64,000 bases of DNA, from assembly GCF_025996515.1 (NCBI RefSeq), contig NZ_BLRH01000060.1, positions 1,718,257 through 1,782,256 of the forward strand, written 5' to 3'. Within the stretch, counting starts at the first letter, position 1, and the number at the start of each line of letters is the position of its first letter. Under the pieces are notes generated by a model. The model worked only from the letters and a program-made list of their open reading frames with translations. It was not told the DNA's origin and searched no databases. The stretch comes from Rhizohabitans arisaemae (lineage in GTDB: Bacteria; Actinomycetota; Actinomycetes; Streptosporangiales; Streptosporangiaceae). This document shows, piece by piece, positions 9,715 to 18,917 of the stretch. Both the position numbers and the translations under genes were made by a program.

Positions 9715-10308
9715 TTACCGCCGCGGGAAGATCTTGGTCTTCACGGTGCCGAACCTGATGTCACCAAGCAGGCTCTCCGGGTCGAGGAACTCCTGCTCGA
9801 AGTCGGAGAACGTGACGCCCTCGGGGATGATGCCGGAGACCGCGCCCAGCTCTGCGGAGAAGATCCCCTTGGTGGACTTCTTCAGCCAGACCTTGAGGGT
9901 GACGGTGATGGACTTGCCCTTGGGGAGGACCTCTACGCCCTCCGCCGGGGGAACGAGAAAGCACGTCACCGAGCCGGCGCTGTAGTCACAGGCGCCAAGG
10001 CCTGTGGGAATGCCGTATACGCGCGCCTTGGAGTACTTGCCCTTCGGCAGCGCGGCTGCGAGCAATGCGAAATCCGAGCCGTACGGCCCGAGGTTGGTGG
10101 TCTTAATCTTGTAGGTGATCACACCGCCCTGAATGACATACCTGTTGTAGGTCACGTTGACCTTGAGCCGGGCGCTGGGGGAGGTGGTCTTGGTGACGCT
10201 CGGCGTGACCGTCGGTGATGCGTTCACGACGGAAGGTGCGAGCAGGAGCGAGCCCGCGAGGGGCACTGCAAGGGCGAAAGCGGCGATCTTGTTGATCGAC
10301 CGATGCAT
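9715..10308 (-). CDS. Secreted DUF11-like protein, copy 2
   Basis: A 197-residue secreted protein resembling its neighbour: the signal peptide starts MHRSINKIAAFALAVPLAG (the neighbour has MRRPISKIAALALATPLVA) and is probably cleaved after VNA near residue 31. The mature domain has the same GGVITYKIKTTNLGPYGSDF-like first strand and a GACDYSAGSVTCF segment with two cysteines. GGAG sits six bases before the ATG at 10308, the same spacing as in copy 1, which decides the start over an ATG two codons upstream. Each copy has its own terminator, so they are transcribed separately after a local duplication. Function unknown. Confidence 0.78.
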   Translation of the reverse strand: MHRSINKIAAFALAVPLAGSLLLAPSVVNASPTVTPSVTKTTSPSARLKVNVTYNRYVIQGGVITYKIKTTNLGPYGSDFALLAAALPKGKYSKARVYGIPTGLGACDYSAGSVTCFLVPPAEGVEVLPKGKSITVTLKVWLKKSTKGIFSAELGAVSGIIPEGVTFSDFEQEFLDPESLLGDIRFGTVKTKIFPRR

Positions 10309-11415
10309 GGGCATCTCCAGCGAAGAGTGATGGATTCCACCCGTAGAGGCCTGGATTCGGCCACTCACTCGGGGGTACTGGGGTAATTAATACCATTTTT
10401 CGCAGCCCTGTGCTTGTAGATATCGTATCAATGGCGATAAATGATGGAAATCTGGAGGCCAGACGCCACGCCGGGGTGGGAGGCAGGCCCAGGGCATCCG
10501 GACCTGGGCCCGGGGCGGGTGTACCGATGGGCTCACGGTGGGTGCTGATTGGTCGGATCTCTTCCGTGCGCATCGCCAGACGGATCCGGTCACATGACAG
10601 AAAGGTGTGAAGACGGCCGGGCGCCGGGTGGTACAACCGTTTCGCCGACTGGTATATGTTGGTGGTTCCTCTGACGGGCACGCTTTATATTGGCGACTGA
10701 TTCTTGGGTGGCGGCGTGTTTCTGTGGAAATTGAGATGAATGTTCCGTGGCCTATCAAAAGCCAAGGCTGATTTTTGTCGAATGGAATTTTCCATAATTT
10801 CAATATTGTGATATGGGATCATATTCGGTGTTGTGTGATTGTGTGCCTAGAATTGATGGAAACCGGGGTGCGCTCGACGAGCGCCGCCTTCGTCGCCTGA
10901 TGTCGCCACCGTGGGGTGCGCCGCGTTGGCAATGGGTGTTCATCTGGGATCCCCGTCGTGTCGGTCGTGTCGCAACTGAGCGATCCGGGTTTGGGGCGAT
11001 CGCTAAGGCGCGAGTGGGTCCGGATTCAAATCGCAGGCGGGCTGTCTTTGCCGCGAAGTAGTCCCCGATGGCTTCCCGGACGGGGAGGAATGTCCAATTT
11101 GAGAATCTCGGGCGCTTGTCCAATCCGGGCAATCAATCCATTTATCCATGGGTGGTAGATGATTTATCGACACTGTCAGTAATTCATGTCAAATATCCTA
11201 TAAACATCCGACGTTATGATCATTCGCGTCACACGGAAACCCCGCCTGTCCGAGGCGGTACCGGAGCGGGGCGGTACGGTCCGCAGCGTATTCCCGCCGT
11301 GAGTACAGAGAACTGCAAGTGGAACTTCAGTCAAACGCAAGTGGGGCATGACATCGTCAATGCAGCGAGCGGTGCGCGGGTTAAGCCAACCGGACCTGTG
11401 CGCCGCTCGCTGATC
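10309..11415. other. 1.1 kb AT-rich gene-poor region
   Basis: No ORF here has believable codon use. Base composition is clearly lower in G+C than the flanking genes, especially 10700-10860 and 11140-11230. A TATTAAT-like box near 10385-10391 (minus strand) may serve the secreted protein gene. Palindromic arms ATGGAA/TTCCAT with a 2-base spacer lie at 10782-10795, and a small hairpin (11242-11258) lies beyond the end of the gene at 11416. Confidence 0.45.
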
Positions 11416-12132
11416 TCAGGGAACCGGTTCCAGCACCGAGTTGACCGCGGCGACATGCGCACGCCGTACCGCCCGATCCAAACCGCGAAGAGCCTCGTCG
11501 CGAACGGCGATCTGCCGCGAGGTCAGCCCGTGGTCCTGAGTGGCCAGCTTGAGCACCGACGCCAGGCGTTCGGCGAGCGCCGCCACCCGATGCGCCCTCG
11601 GCGGATAGCCGGGAGGGAGGGTGGAACCCTGTCGCCGGAGGGCCTGGGTCACCTCCTCCCGCCAGCCGGGGGCGGTGTCCGTCCGGAGCAGGGAGTCCGT
11701 CGTCTCGCGCATGGCCAGGGTGAGCGCGTACTCCGCCTCCGCGAGGGAGGGGACGTCGGGCGGGGTGGTGCTCGCCTCGAAAACCGTCCAGCTCACACCG
11801 ACGTACGACGACCCGCGTCGGTCCTCCGCCGGCACCAGGCCGAGACATCGGTTGGGGAAGACCGCGGTGGCGGCTTGGCCCGCGTCGACCGCGGCCACGG
11901 TGAAGGGGGGCGGTCCGGTGAGGCCGAGCGGGTCGCCGGCCACCGGGAGCGACAGGCGGAGCGCCGTCATCCCCGACACCCGGAAGTCCGCGAGGGCTCG
12001 GCGAAGAGGGACGTTTTCTGCGGTGACGTGAGAGCCGGCGAGCGCTTCGATCTCGTCGACGGCCGTATCCAGCCCGACATGGCCGGAGAGCCAGGCGTTT
12101 CCCCATGAGACGAGGGTGGAGGATGTTCCCAT
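11416..12132 (-). CDS. Conserved hypothetical protein
   Basis: A soluble 238-residue protein with good actinobacterial codon use. I do not recognise a named domain; the first half looks alpha/beta and the second half is mainly helical. No signal peptide or membrane segment is seen. The ATG at 12132 has GGAG eight bases upstream and is preferred over an ATG sixteen codons earlier. It diverges from the ABC ATPase gene at 12246, with 113 bases between them for both promoters. Confidence 0.65.
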   Translation of the reverse strand: MGTSSTLVSWGNAWLSGHVGLDTAVDEIEALAGSHVTAENVPLRRALADFRVSGMTALRLSLPVAGDPLGLTGPPPFTVAAVDAGQAATAVFPNRCLGLVPAEDRRGSSYVGVSWTVFEASTTPPDVPSLAEAEYALTLAMRETTDSLLRTDTAPGWREEVTQALRRQGSTLPPGYPPRAHRVAALAERLASVLKLATQDHGLTSRQIAVRDEALRGLDRAVRRAHVAAVNSVLEPVP

Positions 12133-12245
12133 GTGCACCGCTCCACGATAAGAGCTGATGTGGGTGGGGCGTATCCCCACGCGCTCGGCTCGTATGCGAT
12201 CGTGCCTTAGGTTGACTTGGAAGGGCTCACAGAGAAGAGGTTCCG

Positions 12246-13043
12246 ATGGGCGGCGAGGTGCTGCGACTCGACGATGTCGCGGTCCACCGAGACGGCGCGG
12301 CTCTGCTGCGGGGTATCGGGTGGACCGTCCATGAGGACGAGCGCTGGGTCGTCATCGGCCCCAACGGCGCGGGTAAGACGACACTGCTTCAGGTGGCCGG
12401 CGCGCTCATGTTTCCGACCGGGGGGACGACGGAGATTCTCGGTGAGCGTCTGGGTGAGGTGGACGTCTTCGAACTGCGTCCGCGGATCGGGATCAGCAGC
12501 GCCGCGTTGGCCGAACGGGTCCCGCCGGACGAGAAGGTCATCGATCTCGTGCTCACCGCCTCCTATGCGATCTTCGGGAGGTGGCGGGAGGAGTACGACT
12601 CGTCCGACGTCACCCGCGCGGTGGAGCTCCTCGATCAACTCGGCTGCGCCCATCTGATCAGACGGCGGTTCGGCACGCTGTCCGAAGGCGAACGCAAGCG
12701 GGTGCAGATCGCCCGGGCGCTCATGCCCGACCCTGAGCTGCTTCTCCTCGACGAGCCCGCCGCGGGGCTGGATCTCGGCGGCCGGGAGGACCTGCTCCAG
12801 CGGCTGACCGCGCTTGCAAGCGACCCCAAGGCGCCCACGATGGTACTGGTCACCCATCATGTGGAGGAGGTGCCGAGCGGCTTCACCCACGCGCTGCTGC
12901 TCCGGCGCGGGTCGGTGATGGCGGCGGGACCGGTGGAGCAGGTGCTGACCCCCGACCATCTGTCCAGGACCTTCGGCCTTCCGCTCACGATCGAGCGTGG
13001 GCCCGGTGGCCGTTGGTACGCGCGGGCGGAGTACATTCCCTAG
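12246..13043 (+). CDS. ABC transporter ATP-binding protein, stand-alone
   Basis: A single ABC ATPase domain of 265 residues: Walker A GPNGAGKTT near residue 39, Walker B LLLLDEPAAGLD, and switch histidine in VTHHVEE. The signature loop reads LSEGERKR instead of the common LSGGQ. This variant is seen in YlmA/ModF-like ATPases that have no cognate permease beside them, and none is present here. A purine-rich AGAAGAGG lies before the ATG. Role unknown; a regulatory or non-transport ABC protein is as likely as a transporter subunit. The next gene starts 31 bases after the stop and may be co-transcribed. Confidence 0.8.
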   Translation: MGGEVLRLDDVAVHRDGAALLRGIGWTVHEDERWVVIGPNGAGKTTLLQVAGALMFPTGGTTEILGERLGEVDVFELRPRIGISSAALAERVPPDEKVIDLVLTASYAIFGRWREEYDSSDVTRAVELLDQLGCAHLIRRRFGTLSEGERKRVQIARALMPDPELLLLDEPAAGLDLGGREDLLQRLTALASDPKAPTMVLVTHHVEEVPSGFTHALLLRRGSVMAAGPVEQVLTPDHLSRTFGLPLTIERGPGGRWYARAEYIP

Positions 13044-13074
13044 AGGTGGATCAAGGCCGAGTACGGGGGCACCG

Positions 13075-13830
13075 GTGGGACCGCTGGAAGCACTCGCCGT
13101 TCTCGCGGCAGGTGTCGCGGCGGGCGGTATCAACACCGTCGTCGGGTCCGGGTCGCTCATCACCTTCCCCACGCTTCTCGCGGTGGGTGTCCCCCCGGTG
13201 GTGGCCAATGTGTCGAACACGGTGGGACTCGTTCCCGGCGCGCTGACCGGGACGCTGGGATACCGTGCGGAGCTGCGCGGTCAGCGGGCCCGGCTGGTCC
13301 GGCTGGGCGTCGCGTCGGCCGTGGGCGCACTGGTGGGAGGGCTGCTCCTGCTGCTCCTGCCCCCGGAGGCGTTCCGGTTCATCGTCATCGTCCTGATCGT
13401 GGTGGCGATCGTGCTTGTGATCGTTCAGCCGCGGTTGAACGCCTGGATGGCGTCGAGGCGGGAGTCGTCGCGTCGCCACGGCGGACCGTGGCTGTGGCTG
13501 GGTGTCCTCGGGTCCGGGATTTACGGCGGTTACTTCGGAGCGGCTCAGGGCGTGATGCTCATCGGGCTGCTCGGTGTGTTCCTCGACGACGATCTGCAAC
13601 GGATCAACGCCGCCAAGAACGTCCTCGCCGGTCTGGTCAACGCGGTCGCGGCCGCGCTTTTCATTCTCCTCGCCGAGGTCGACTGGCGTGCCGCTCTCCT
13701 GATCGCGGTGGGTGCGGCGGCCGGCGGCGCGCTCGGGGCCCGCCTCGGCCGCCGGCTTTCGCCGACCGCGCTCCGTACGGTGATCGTATGTGTCGGGCTT
13801 TTCGCGATCGTCCAGCTCGCGATGGGTTAG
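13075..13830 (+). CDS. TauE/SafE-family membrane permease
   Basis: A 251-residue integral membrane protein with about eight helices and the repeated TauE/SafE pattern: the first half starts with GVAAGGINTVVGSGSLITFPTL and the second half has YGGYFGAAQGVMLIGLLG, the family's glycine-rich half-repeats. Members export or import sulfite, sulfoacetate or other organosulfur anions; the substrate here is not evident. The GTG at 13075 is chosen because GGGGG lies about six bases upstream and the protein then begins just before helix 1; the frame is open 26 codons further upstream, inside the ATPase gene. Confidence 0.85.
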   Translation: MGPLEALAVLAAGVAAGGINTVVGSGSLITFPTLLAVGVPPVVANVSNTVGLVPGALTGTLGYRAELRGQRARLVRLGVASAVGALVGGLLLLLLPPEAFRFIVIVLIVVAIVLVIVQPRLNAWMASRRESSRRHGGPWLWLGVLGSGIYGGYFGAAQGVMLIGLLGVFLDDDLQRINAAKNVLAGLVNAVAAALFILLAEVDWRAALLIAVGAAAGGALGARLGRRLSPTALRTVIVCVGLFAIVQLAMG

Positions 13831-13963
13831 CCGAACCGGCCACGGTCCGCATGACATATCCGGTACGGCGTGCGCCGACCGTCGTCCGTACCGCGTGATC
13901 CGGAACGGCCTGCGGTGGGTCGGCGAAGGTCCGTACGATGTGGCCGGTACGGCCTGCGGCGGA

Positions 13964-14887
13964 TCAGTCGACGTCGGACGGCTCCGGGCGCACCTGGACG
14001 AGTCCGTCGTCGAGGATCCGGGTTTGGAAGGCCGGCTGCCGGGCGGTGGCGGGGCCGTGGACGACGGCTCCGTCGGTGATCCGGAACGTGCTGCCGTGCC
14101 AGGGGCAGATGATGCACTGGTCCCCGGCCTCGACGGCGATCCGGCCTTGGTGCAGCGGTCCGGCGAGGTGGGAGCATTGGTCGGCGAGGACCCACACCTC
14201 GTCGTCACGCCGTAAGACGAACAGGGCGATGTAGCCGAGTCTGCGCACCACCGGCCTGCCGTTGGGCAGGTCGGCGAGCTGGCACAGGTCGTGCCAGCCG
14301 AGAGGGACCAGGTGGGCGACGGATTCGGCGTGGTTGGCCCCGGCCGCCTGCCGGAAGGCCATGTGGCCGCCCAGGTATCCGCCAAGTCCGGCGACCGCGA
14401 GGCCGAGGAAGGCCAGGGTTCTGCCTCCCCGCTCGCGCCCGGTCAGCCGCAGGTACAGCGAGCCGCTGTAGAGCCCGAGGGCGGTGAGGTTGGCGGCCGC
14501 GTGGACGAACCCCACCCGCTGCTGTTCCCGGTGGAGTACGGACCAGTCGGTTATTCCCGCGGCCGCGGTGGGAAGCGCGTTCGCGATCCCCGTGGTGATC
14601 AGGGCTCGGGCGGCTCTGGGGTCGGCGTCGGTGAGGTCGAGCACGGCGGTGGAGAACCAGCAGCCGAGGCTGATCATCGCCAGGGGCGGGTGGATCGGGT
14701 GCCCGGCGAAGACGCCGTGCAGTGTGTCGCGCAGTCGGCCGGTCGGCAGGCGTTCCCGGACGATCCCGGCGATTCTGAGGATCGGTCTGTCCAGGGCCGG
14801 CGCGTGCTCCAGGTGGTCTACGAGATCCACCGAGGGCCTGAGCCGCCAGGGCTTGCGGGCTTTTCGGGTCTCTATGGCGTCGTCCAC
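13964..14887 (-). CDS. Rieske [2Fe-2S] protein with DUF2231 membrane domain
   Basis: A 307-residue fusion. Residues about 50-190 are a DUF2231 domain with four hydrophobic segments and the typical GHPIHPPL entry motif. Residues about 205-300 are a Rieske ferredoxin domain with both cluster motifs intact: C-x-H in DQCSHLAG and C-x2-H in CIICPWHGS. It is probably a membrane-bound electron-transfer protein facing the cytoplasm. The fusion is common in actinobacteria, but its redox partners are not known and none is encoded beside it. Confidence 0.88.
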   Translation of the reverse strand: MDDAIETRKARKPWRLRPSVDLVDHLEHAPALDRPILRIAGIVRERLPTGRLRDTLHGVFAGHPIHPPLAMISLGCWFSTAVLDLTDADPRAARALITTGIANALPTAAAGITDWSVLHREQQRVGFVHAAANLTALGLYSGSLYLRLTGRERGGRTLAFLGLAVAGLGGYLGGHMAFRQAAGANHAESVAHLVPLGWHDLCQLADLPNGRPVVRRLGYIALFVLRRDDEVWVLADQCSHLAGPLHQGRIAVEAGDQCIICPWHGSTFRITDGAVVHGPATARQPAFQTRILDDGLVQVRPEPSDVD

Positions 14888-14995
14888 GGGCCAACCTCCT
14901 CACCCTCGGTCTACCCGGTGGCCGTCGAGGGACAACGCACCTTTTGGGAGAGATTGTGGTGAGTAGAGGGACTACAGGGGACTTAGGGGATCTCG

Positions 14996-15598
14996 TCAGG
15001 GGGCGAGATGTCCCCTGGCCACGGCCGTGTCCACCAGTTCGGCCGCATAGTCCCCCAAGGTCGGCGAACCCTCTCGGATGAGCTCAACCTTTTCCATCAC
15101 TTGACCGGCCGTCACCTTGTACAAGGCCCAGGTCCCGCCCTCGGTGTGGAAGTTGGCGAGCATCGGGGCGAGCCGGTCCAGCGCCCTGGCGAAGCGTGCC
15201 TCAGGGGTCGCGCGCTCCTCGAACTCCTCCCACAGCCCGCGCAGCTCCACCTCCTGGTCCTTGGGGAGCAGGCCGAAGATCCGGTCCGCGGCGGCCCGCT
15301 CACGGGCCGTCTGGTCCGCGACGGCGGTCGAGTCGTAGACGAAGGTGTCCCCGGCGTCGATCTCCACCAGATCGTGGACGAGCAGCATCAGACCGACTCG
15401 CCGCAGATCCGTTCCCGGGGGTGCGTACTCTCCGAACACCAGCGCCATCATGGCCAGATGCCAGGAATGTTCGGCATCGTTTTCTCTGCGTGAGCCGTCG
15501 ACAAGGGTGTTTCTACGGATGATCCGCTTAAGCTTGTCGATCTCCAGGGTGAACGCCAGCTGGGCGATGAAACGGTCCTGATCGGGCACGGTGGTCAC
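14996..15598 (-). CDS. HD-domain phosphohydrolase (YfbR-like)
   Basis: An HD-superfamily metal-dependent hydrolase of about 200 residues. The metal ligands are visible: the histidine in NDAEHSWHLAMM, the HD pair in LLVHDLVEIDAGD, and a downstream Asp. YfbR-type proteins dephosphorylate deoxynucleoside monophosphates, so a nucleotide house-cleaning role is likely but unproven. The start is uncertain: the frame is open to 15691; the GTG at 15598 begins just before the conserved helix, but the G-rich tract upstream is about 12 bases away. Confidence 0.78.
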   Translation of the reverse strand: MTTVPDQDRFIAQLAFTLEIDKLKRIIRRNTLVDGSRRENDAEHSWHLAMMALVFGEYAPPGTDLRRVGLMLLVHDLVEIDAGDTFVYDSTAVADQTARERAAADRIFGLLPKDQEVELRGLWEEFEERATPEARFARALDRLAPMLANFHTEGGTWALYKVTAGQVMEKVELIREGSPTLGDYAAELVDTAVARGHLAP

Positions 15599-15929
15599 CG
15601 CGTAAGCGTAGCCCCCCGTGATCACTGATCGTGCGCCGTCCCGGACGTCACCGGCGCGGGCGAGACACGGCGGACGCCGGTACCCCGTCATCGGTGGACG
15701 TCATCCCAGGCCCTTGGCCGTGCCCGGCAGTCGGCGACCCCCGTGCGCCGGGCGCAGCGCGGGCCTTTCAGCGGTGTCCCCACCCGGGCACGGGCGCCGA
15801 TCACGCCCGCCTGGCCTGGCGCGATTTCAGAAAGTAGTTGAGCATAAGGATTTTGTGGGGATCGACAGGGAGCGCACCGTCTCGTGTACCGTGCCCTGGC
15901 GGGGGTCGGCGTGGCATGCTCAGAGCGCG

Positions 15930-17024
15930 ATGAAACTGAATCCCTTGGGCGTACGCGCCGCTGCGATCACTCTGTCCGCCGCTCTGCTGACCGTCGGCTG
16001 CACACCGGCCGAATCCTCCGCGCCCGATCCGGAACCTACGGAGGCGGGGCCTCCGGCGTCCAAGCCGGCCGCGCCGGAGCGCCGTCCGTTCACCATCGCC
16101 TTCGGGGGCGATGTGCACTTTGAGGGTGTCCTGCGGACCAGGCTCAACGCCAACCCCAAGACCGCGCTCGGGCCCATCGCGGCCACATTGAGCAAAGCCG
16201 ACCTGGCGATGGTCAACCTGGAGACCGCGATCACCACCGGCGGGACCCCGGCGCCGGGCAAACAGTACACCTTCCGCGCCCCGGCGACCGCGCTCACCGC
16301 GTTGAAGGCGGCCGGGGTGGACGTCGCGTCGATGGCAAACAACCACGGGATGGACTACATGGAGAGCGGTCTGCGCGACTCGCTCGCCGCGATCAAAAGG
16401 TCCAAGTTCCCGATCGTCGGCATCGGCCGGAACGCGCAGCAGGCGTACGCCCCCTGGCGGACGACGGTGAAGGGCAACAGGGTGGCGATCATCGGGGCCA
16501 CCCAGGTGCTCGACTCGGAGTTCATTCAGGCCTGGACGGCGACCGAGACCAAGCCCGGCCTGGCTTCGGCCAAGGAGGAGGGGGCGCTGATCCAGGCGGT
16601 CCGGCAGGCGCGGAAGAACTCCGACACGGTCATCGTGCATCTGCACTGGGGGGCCGAGCTGGTCGCCTGCCCGACGCAGGTGCAGCGGGACCTCGCGCAG
16701 AAGCTGATCGCCGCGGGCGCCGACGTCATCGTGGGCGGGCACGCCCACATCCTGCTCGGCAGCGGGTACCTCAAGGGGCGTTACGTCAACTACGGTCTGG
16801 GGAATTTCGTCTTCTACAACTGGGGGCCGGAGACCGGTAAGTCAGGTGTGCTCACCTTGACGATCAACGGTCGCAAGGTCCTCAAGGACCAGTGGACACC
16901 GGCCAGGATCAACGGCGGTGTTCCCATTCCGCTGACCGGATCGGCCAAGCAGCAGGCCCTCGCCGGCTGGAACGCTCTTCGTCGCTGTGCGAATCTCGAC
17001 GCCAGACCAGACGCCAGACCATAG
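15930..17024 (+). CDS. CapA-family lipoprotein (metallophosphatase-like)
   Basis: A 364-residue exported protein. The signal peptide ends in TVGC at about residue 26, so lipid anchoring is likely, and a Pro/Glu-rich linker follows. The main domain is of the CapA/PGA_cap type, related to metallophosphoesterases: FGGDVHFEG, MANNHGMDY, HLHWGAEL and VGGHAHILLG are the expected metal-site motifs. Relatives take part in poly-gamma-glutamate synthesis or anchoring, but no capBC genes are present, so an envelope hydrolase role is only inferred. The ATG at 15930 begins the signal peptide; the longer open frame upstream is not coding-like. The SDR gene starts nine bases after the stop. Confidence 0.84.
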   Translation: MKLNPLGVRAAAITLSAALLTVGCTPAESSAPDPEPTEAGPPASKPAAPERRPFTIAFGGDVHFEGVLRTRLNANPKTALGPIAATLSKADLAMVNLETAITTGGTPAPGKQYTFRAPATALTALKAAGVDVASMANNHGMDYMESGLRDSLAAIKRSKFPIVGIGRNAQQAYAPWRTTVKGNRVAIIGATQVLDSEFIQAWTATETKPGLASAKEEGALIQAVRQARKNSDTVIVHLHWGAELVACPTQVQRDLAQKLIAAGADVIVGGHAHILLGSGYLKGRYVNYGLGNFVFYNWGPETGKSGVLTLTINGRKVLKDQWTPARINGGVPIPLTGSAKQQALAGWNALRRCANLDARPDARP

Positions 17025-17032
17025 GGGGCGCT

Positions 17033-17974
17033 ATGCGGTGGAGGGTTGGACTGATGGCCCGTCGTCGCATCAGCGAGATCATCCAGCTGGGGGAGAGCGT
17101 CGTCGCGCCTTCACGGTCGGTGCGCCGGGCCGAGATGATCGCCGAGTGCCGGCCGTACCAGGACCATCTCGTCCTGGTGACCGGGGCGGGGAGCGGGATC
17201 GGGAGGGCCACCGCCCGGGCCTTCGCCGCGCACGGAGCCGAGGTGATCTGCTCCGACATCGACGGGGCGGCGGCCCGGCGTACCGCAGATGAGATCGTCG
17301 GTGGCGGCCGGAGGGCCTGCTCCTACGCGATCGACGTCTCGGACGCCGAGGCCATGACCGATTTCGCGAAGTCCGTCCGGGAGGACCGGGGGGTGCCGGA
17401 CATCGTGGTGAACAACGCCGGAATCGTGGTCTCCGGGCCGTTTTTCGATCACTCGCTGGAGAGCTGGCGGCGTGTTCTCGACGTCAACCTCTGGGGGGTG
17501 ATCCACGGATGCCGCCTGTTCGGACGGCAGATGGTGGATCGCGGCGCGGGCGGGCACATCGTGAACGTGGCATCCCTGGCGGCTTTCGTGCCCTCCCGTT
17601 CGCTGCCCGCGTACTCGACGGCGAAGGCCGCGGTGAAGATGCTGGGCGACTGCCTCCGCGCCGAACTCGCCGGACAGGGCATCGGGGTCAGTACGATCTG
17701 CCCGGGTTTCGTGGCGACCGGCCTCGTCCGGAACGGGGTCTTCGTCGGAGGAGATCAGGCGCTCGCCGAGCGGATGCTGGCCAGGAGGGGGTATCCGCCG
17801 GAGCGGGTGGCCGCGCACATCCTCCGTGCCGTCCACCGGAACCAGGCCGTGGTTCCGGTCACCCCGGAGGGGACGCTCGGCTACCTCATGTCCAGGATCT
17901 TCCCGGGGGCGACGCGTGGGCTCGCCAGGATGACCGGGGCGGAGGATCTCAACCGATACTTCCAGTCTCCTTAG
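17033..17974 (+). CDS. Short-chain dehydrogenase/reductase
   Basis: A classical SDR of 313 residues. It has the cofactor-binding glycine motif TGAGSGIG (about residue 51), the structural VNNAG motif, and catalytic Ser...Tyr-x3-Lys in NVASL and YSTAK. A ~45-residue N-terminal extension precedes the Rossmann fold and could be shorter if a later ATG is used. GGGGG five bases before the ATG at 17033 supports the start given. It follows the CapA-like gene by nine bases and may share its transcript. Substrate unknown; the pyridine cofactor cannot be decided safely from the sequence. Confidence 0.88.
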   Translation: MRWRVGLMARRRISEIIQLGESVVAPSRSVRRAEMIAECRPYQDHLVLVTGAGSGIGRATARAFAAHGAEVICSDIDGAAARRTADEIVGGGRRACSYAIDVSDAEAMTDFAKSVREDRGVPDIVVNNAGIVVSGPFFDHSLESWRRVLDVNLWGVIHGCRLFGRQMVDRGAGGHIVNVASLAAFVPSRSLPAYSTAKAAVKMLGDCLRAELAGQGIGVSTICPGFVATGLVRNGVFVGGDQALAERMLARRGYPPERVAAHILRAVHRNQAVVPVTPEGTLGYLMSRIFPGATRGLARMTGAEDLNRYFQSP

Positions 17975-18004
17975 CCATCACGCATCGGTCCTGGGAAAAC
18001 GTGC

Positions 18005-18030
18005 TGGTACCGAGGGGTGTTTTGGTACCG
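18005..18030. promoter_or_regulatory. Paired TGGTACCG direct repeats upstream of the TetR gene
   Basis: TGGTACCG occurs at 18005-18012 and again at 18023-18030, and each copy contains the palindrome GGTACC. The pair lies about 190 bases upstream of the TetR-family gene and could be a regulator binding site. No experimental model is known to me; tentative. Confidence 0.3.
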
Positions 18031-18219
18031 TCGTGGCTGTTCGGTGTCGGGGGACCAGATCTCTGCGGTCCGTCTGGGCTCGGCGGGACGCCGGGTCGCG
18101 GGCCGGTGTGAACTCCTGTCTCGCCTTCACCGGAACGGTCGTTGCGGTGATGGACGAGGATCCCTGTCATCAGGGGCGGATCCTCGGCCTCGTCACGGCG
18201 AGGAGGTCAAGGACAGGGC

Positions 18220-18915
18220 ATGAACCCGGTCGAAAACTCGACTGAGCGGGGCAAAATGGAAGACGTGTCCACAACTGTCTCCACCCCCAACGATCTCGGA
18301 GAATCAACTCCGTTACGGCGTCGGCCCGCTCAGCGAAGAAGCGCGCGGCGTGTCGAGCGGATGCTGGACGCGTGTGCCGAACTCATGGACGAGGTCGGCT
18401 ACGACGTGCTGTCCACGACGAGGATCGCCGAACGCGCGGGGGTGGCCATCGGGTCGGTCTACCAGTTCTTCCCCGACAAGCGGGCGATCGCTCGCGCGCT
18501 GACCCAGCGGCATGTGGAGATGTTCGTGACCCGGGTCGGCAGACGCTTCATCACTGAGGAGTACCGGGGCTGGTGGGACGCGGTCGACGCGGTCATCGAC
18601 GAGTACGTCGCCATGCATAGGAGCGTTCCCGGTTTCCGGTCCCTGCACTTCGGCGACGTCGTGGACCTGCACATGCTGGACGCGGTCTCCGACAACAACA
18701 CGGTGATCGCCGGACGGCTGCGCGGGCTGCTCCTGGAGGAGTTCGGCCTCGCCGACAGCGATGAGCTGGATCTGGCCCTCCTGGTCGCGGTGGAGGCGGG
18801 AGACGCCGTACTCAAGCTGGCGTTCCGCCGCGATCCGCAAGGGGCGCCGGAGATCGTCGAGGAGGCCAAGGAACTCGTCCGCGGATATCTCTCCCGGCGA
18901 CTCAGGCGCCGCTGA
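18220..18915 (+). CDS. TetR/AcrR-family transcriptional regulator
   Basis: A 231-residue repressor-type protein. The N-terminal helix-turn-helix is typical: LSTTRIAERAGVAIGSVYQFF followed by the conserved DKRAI. The C-terminal ligand domain is not specific enough to name an inducer. AAGGACAGGG precedes the ATG at 18220; an ATG twelve codons downstream also has a G-rich tract and is possible. It follows the SDR gene by 245 bases in the same direction; control of the SDR or of itself is plausible but unproven. It converges with a small secreted protein gene with only two bases between stop codons. Confidence 0.88.
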   Translation: MNPVENSTERGKMEDVSTTVSTPNDLGESTPLRRRPAQRRSARRVERMLDACAELMDEVGYDVLSTTRIAERAGVAIGSVYQFFPDKRAIARALTQRHVEMFVTRVGRRFITEEYRGWWDAVDAVIDEYVAMHRSVPGFRSLHFGDVVDLHMLDAVSDNNTVIAGRLRGLLLEEFGLADSDELDLALLVAVEAGDAVLKLAFRRDPQGAPEIVEEAKELVRGYLSRRLRRR

Positions 18916-18917
18916 GT

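Noticed and set aside
11068..12108. Long plus-strand ORF of 346 codons
   Set aside because: Antisense shadow of the minus-strand gene 11416-12132; the 5' part covers the AT-rich region and codon use is poor.
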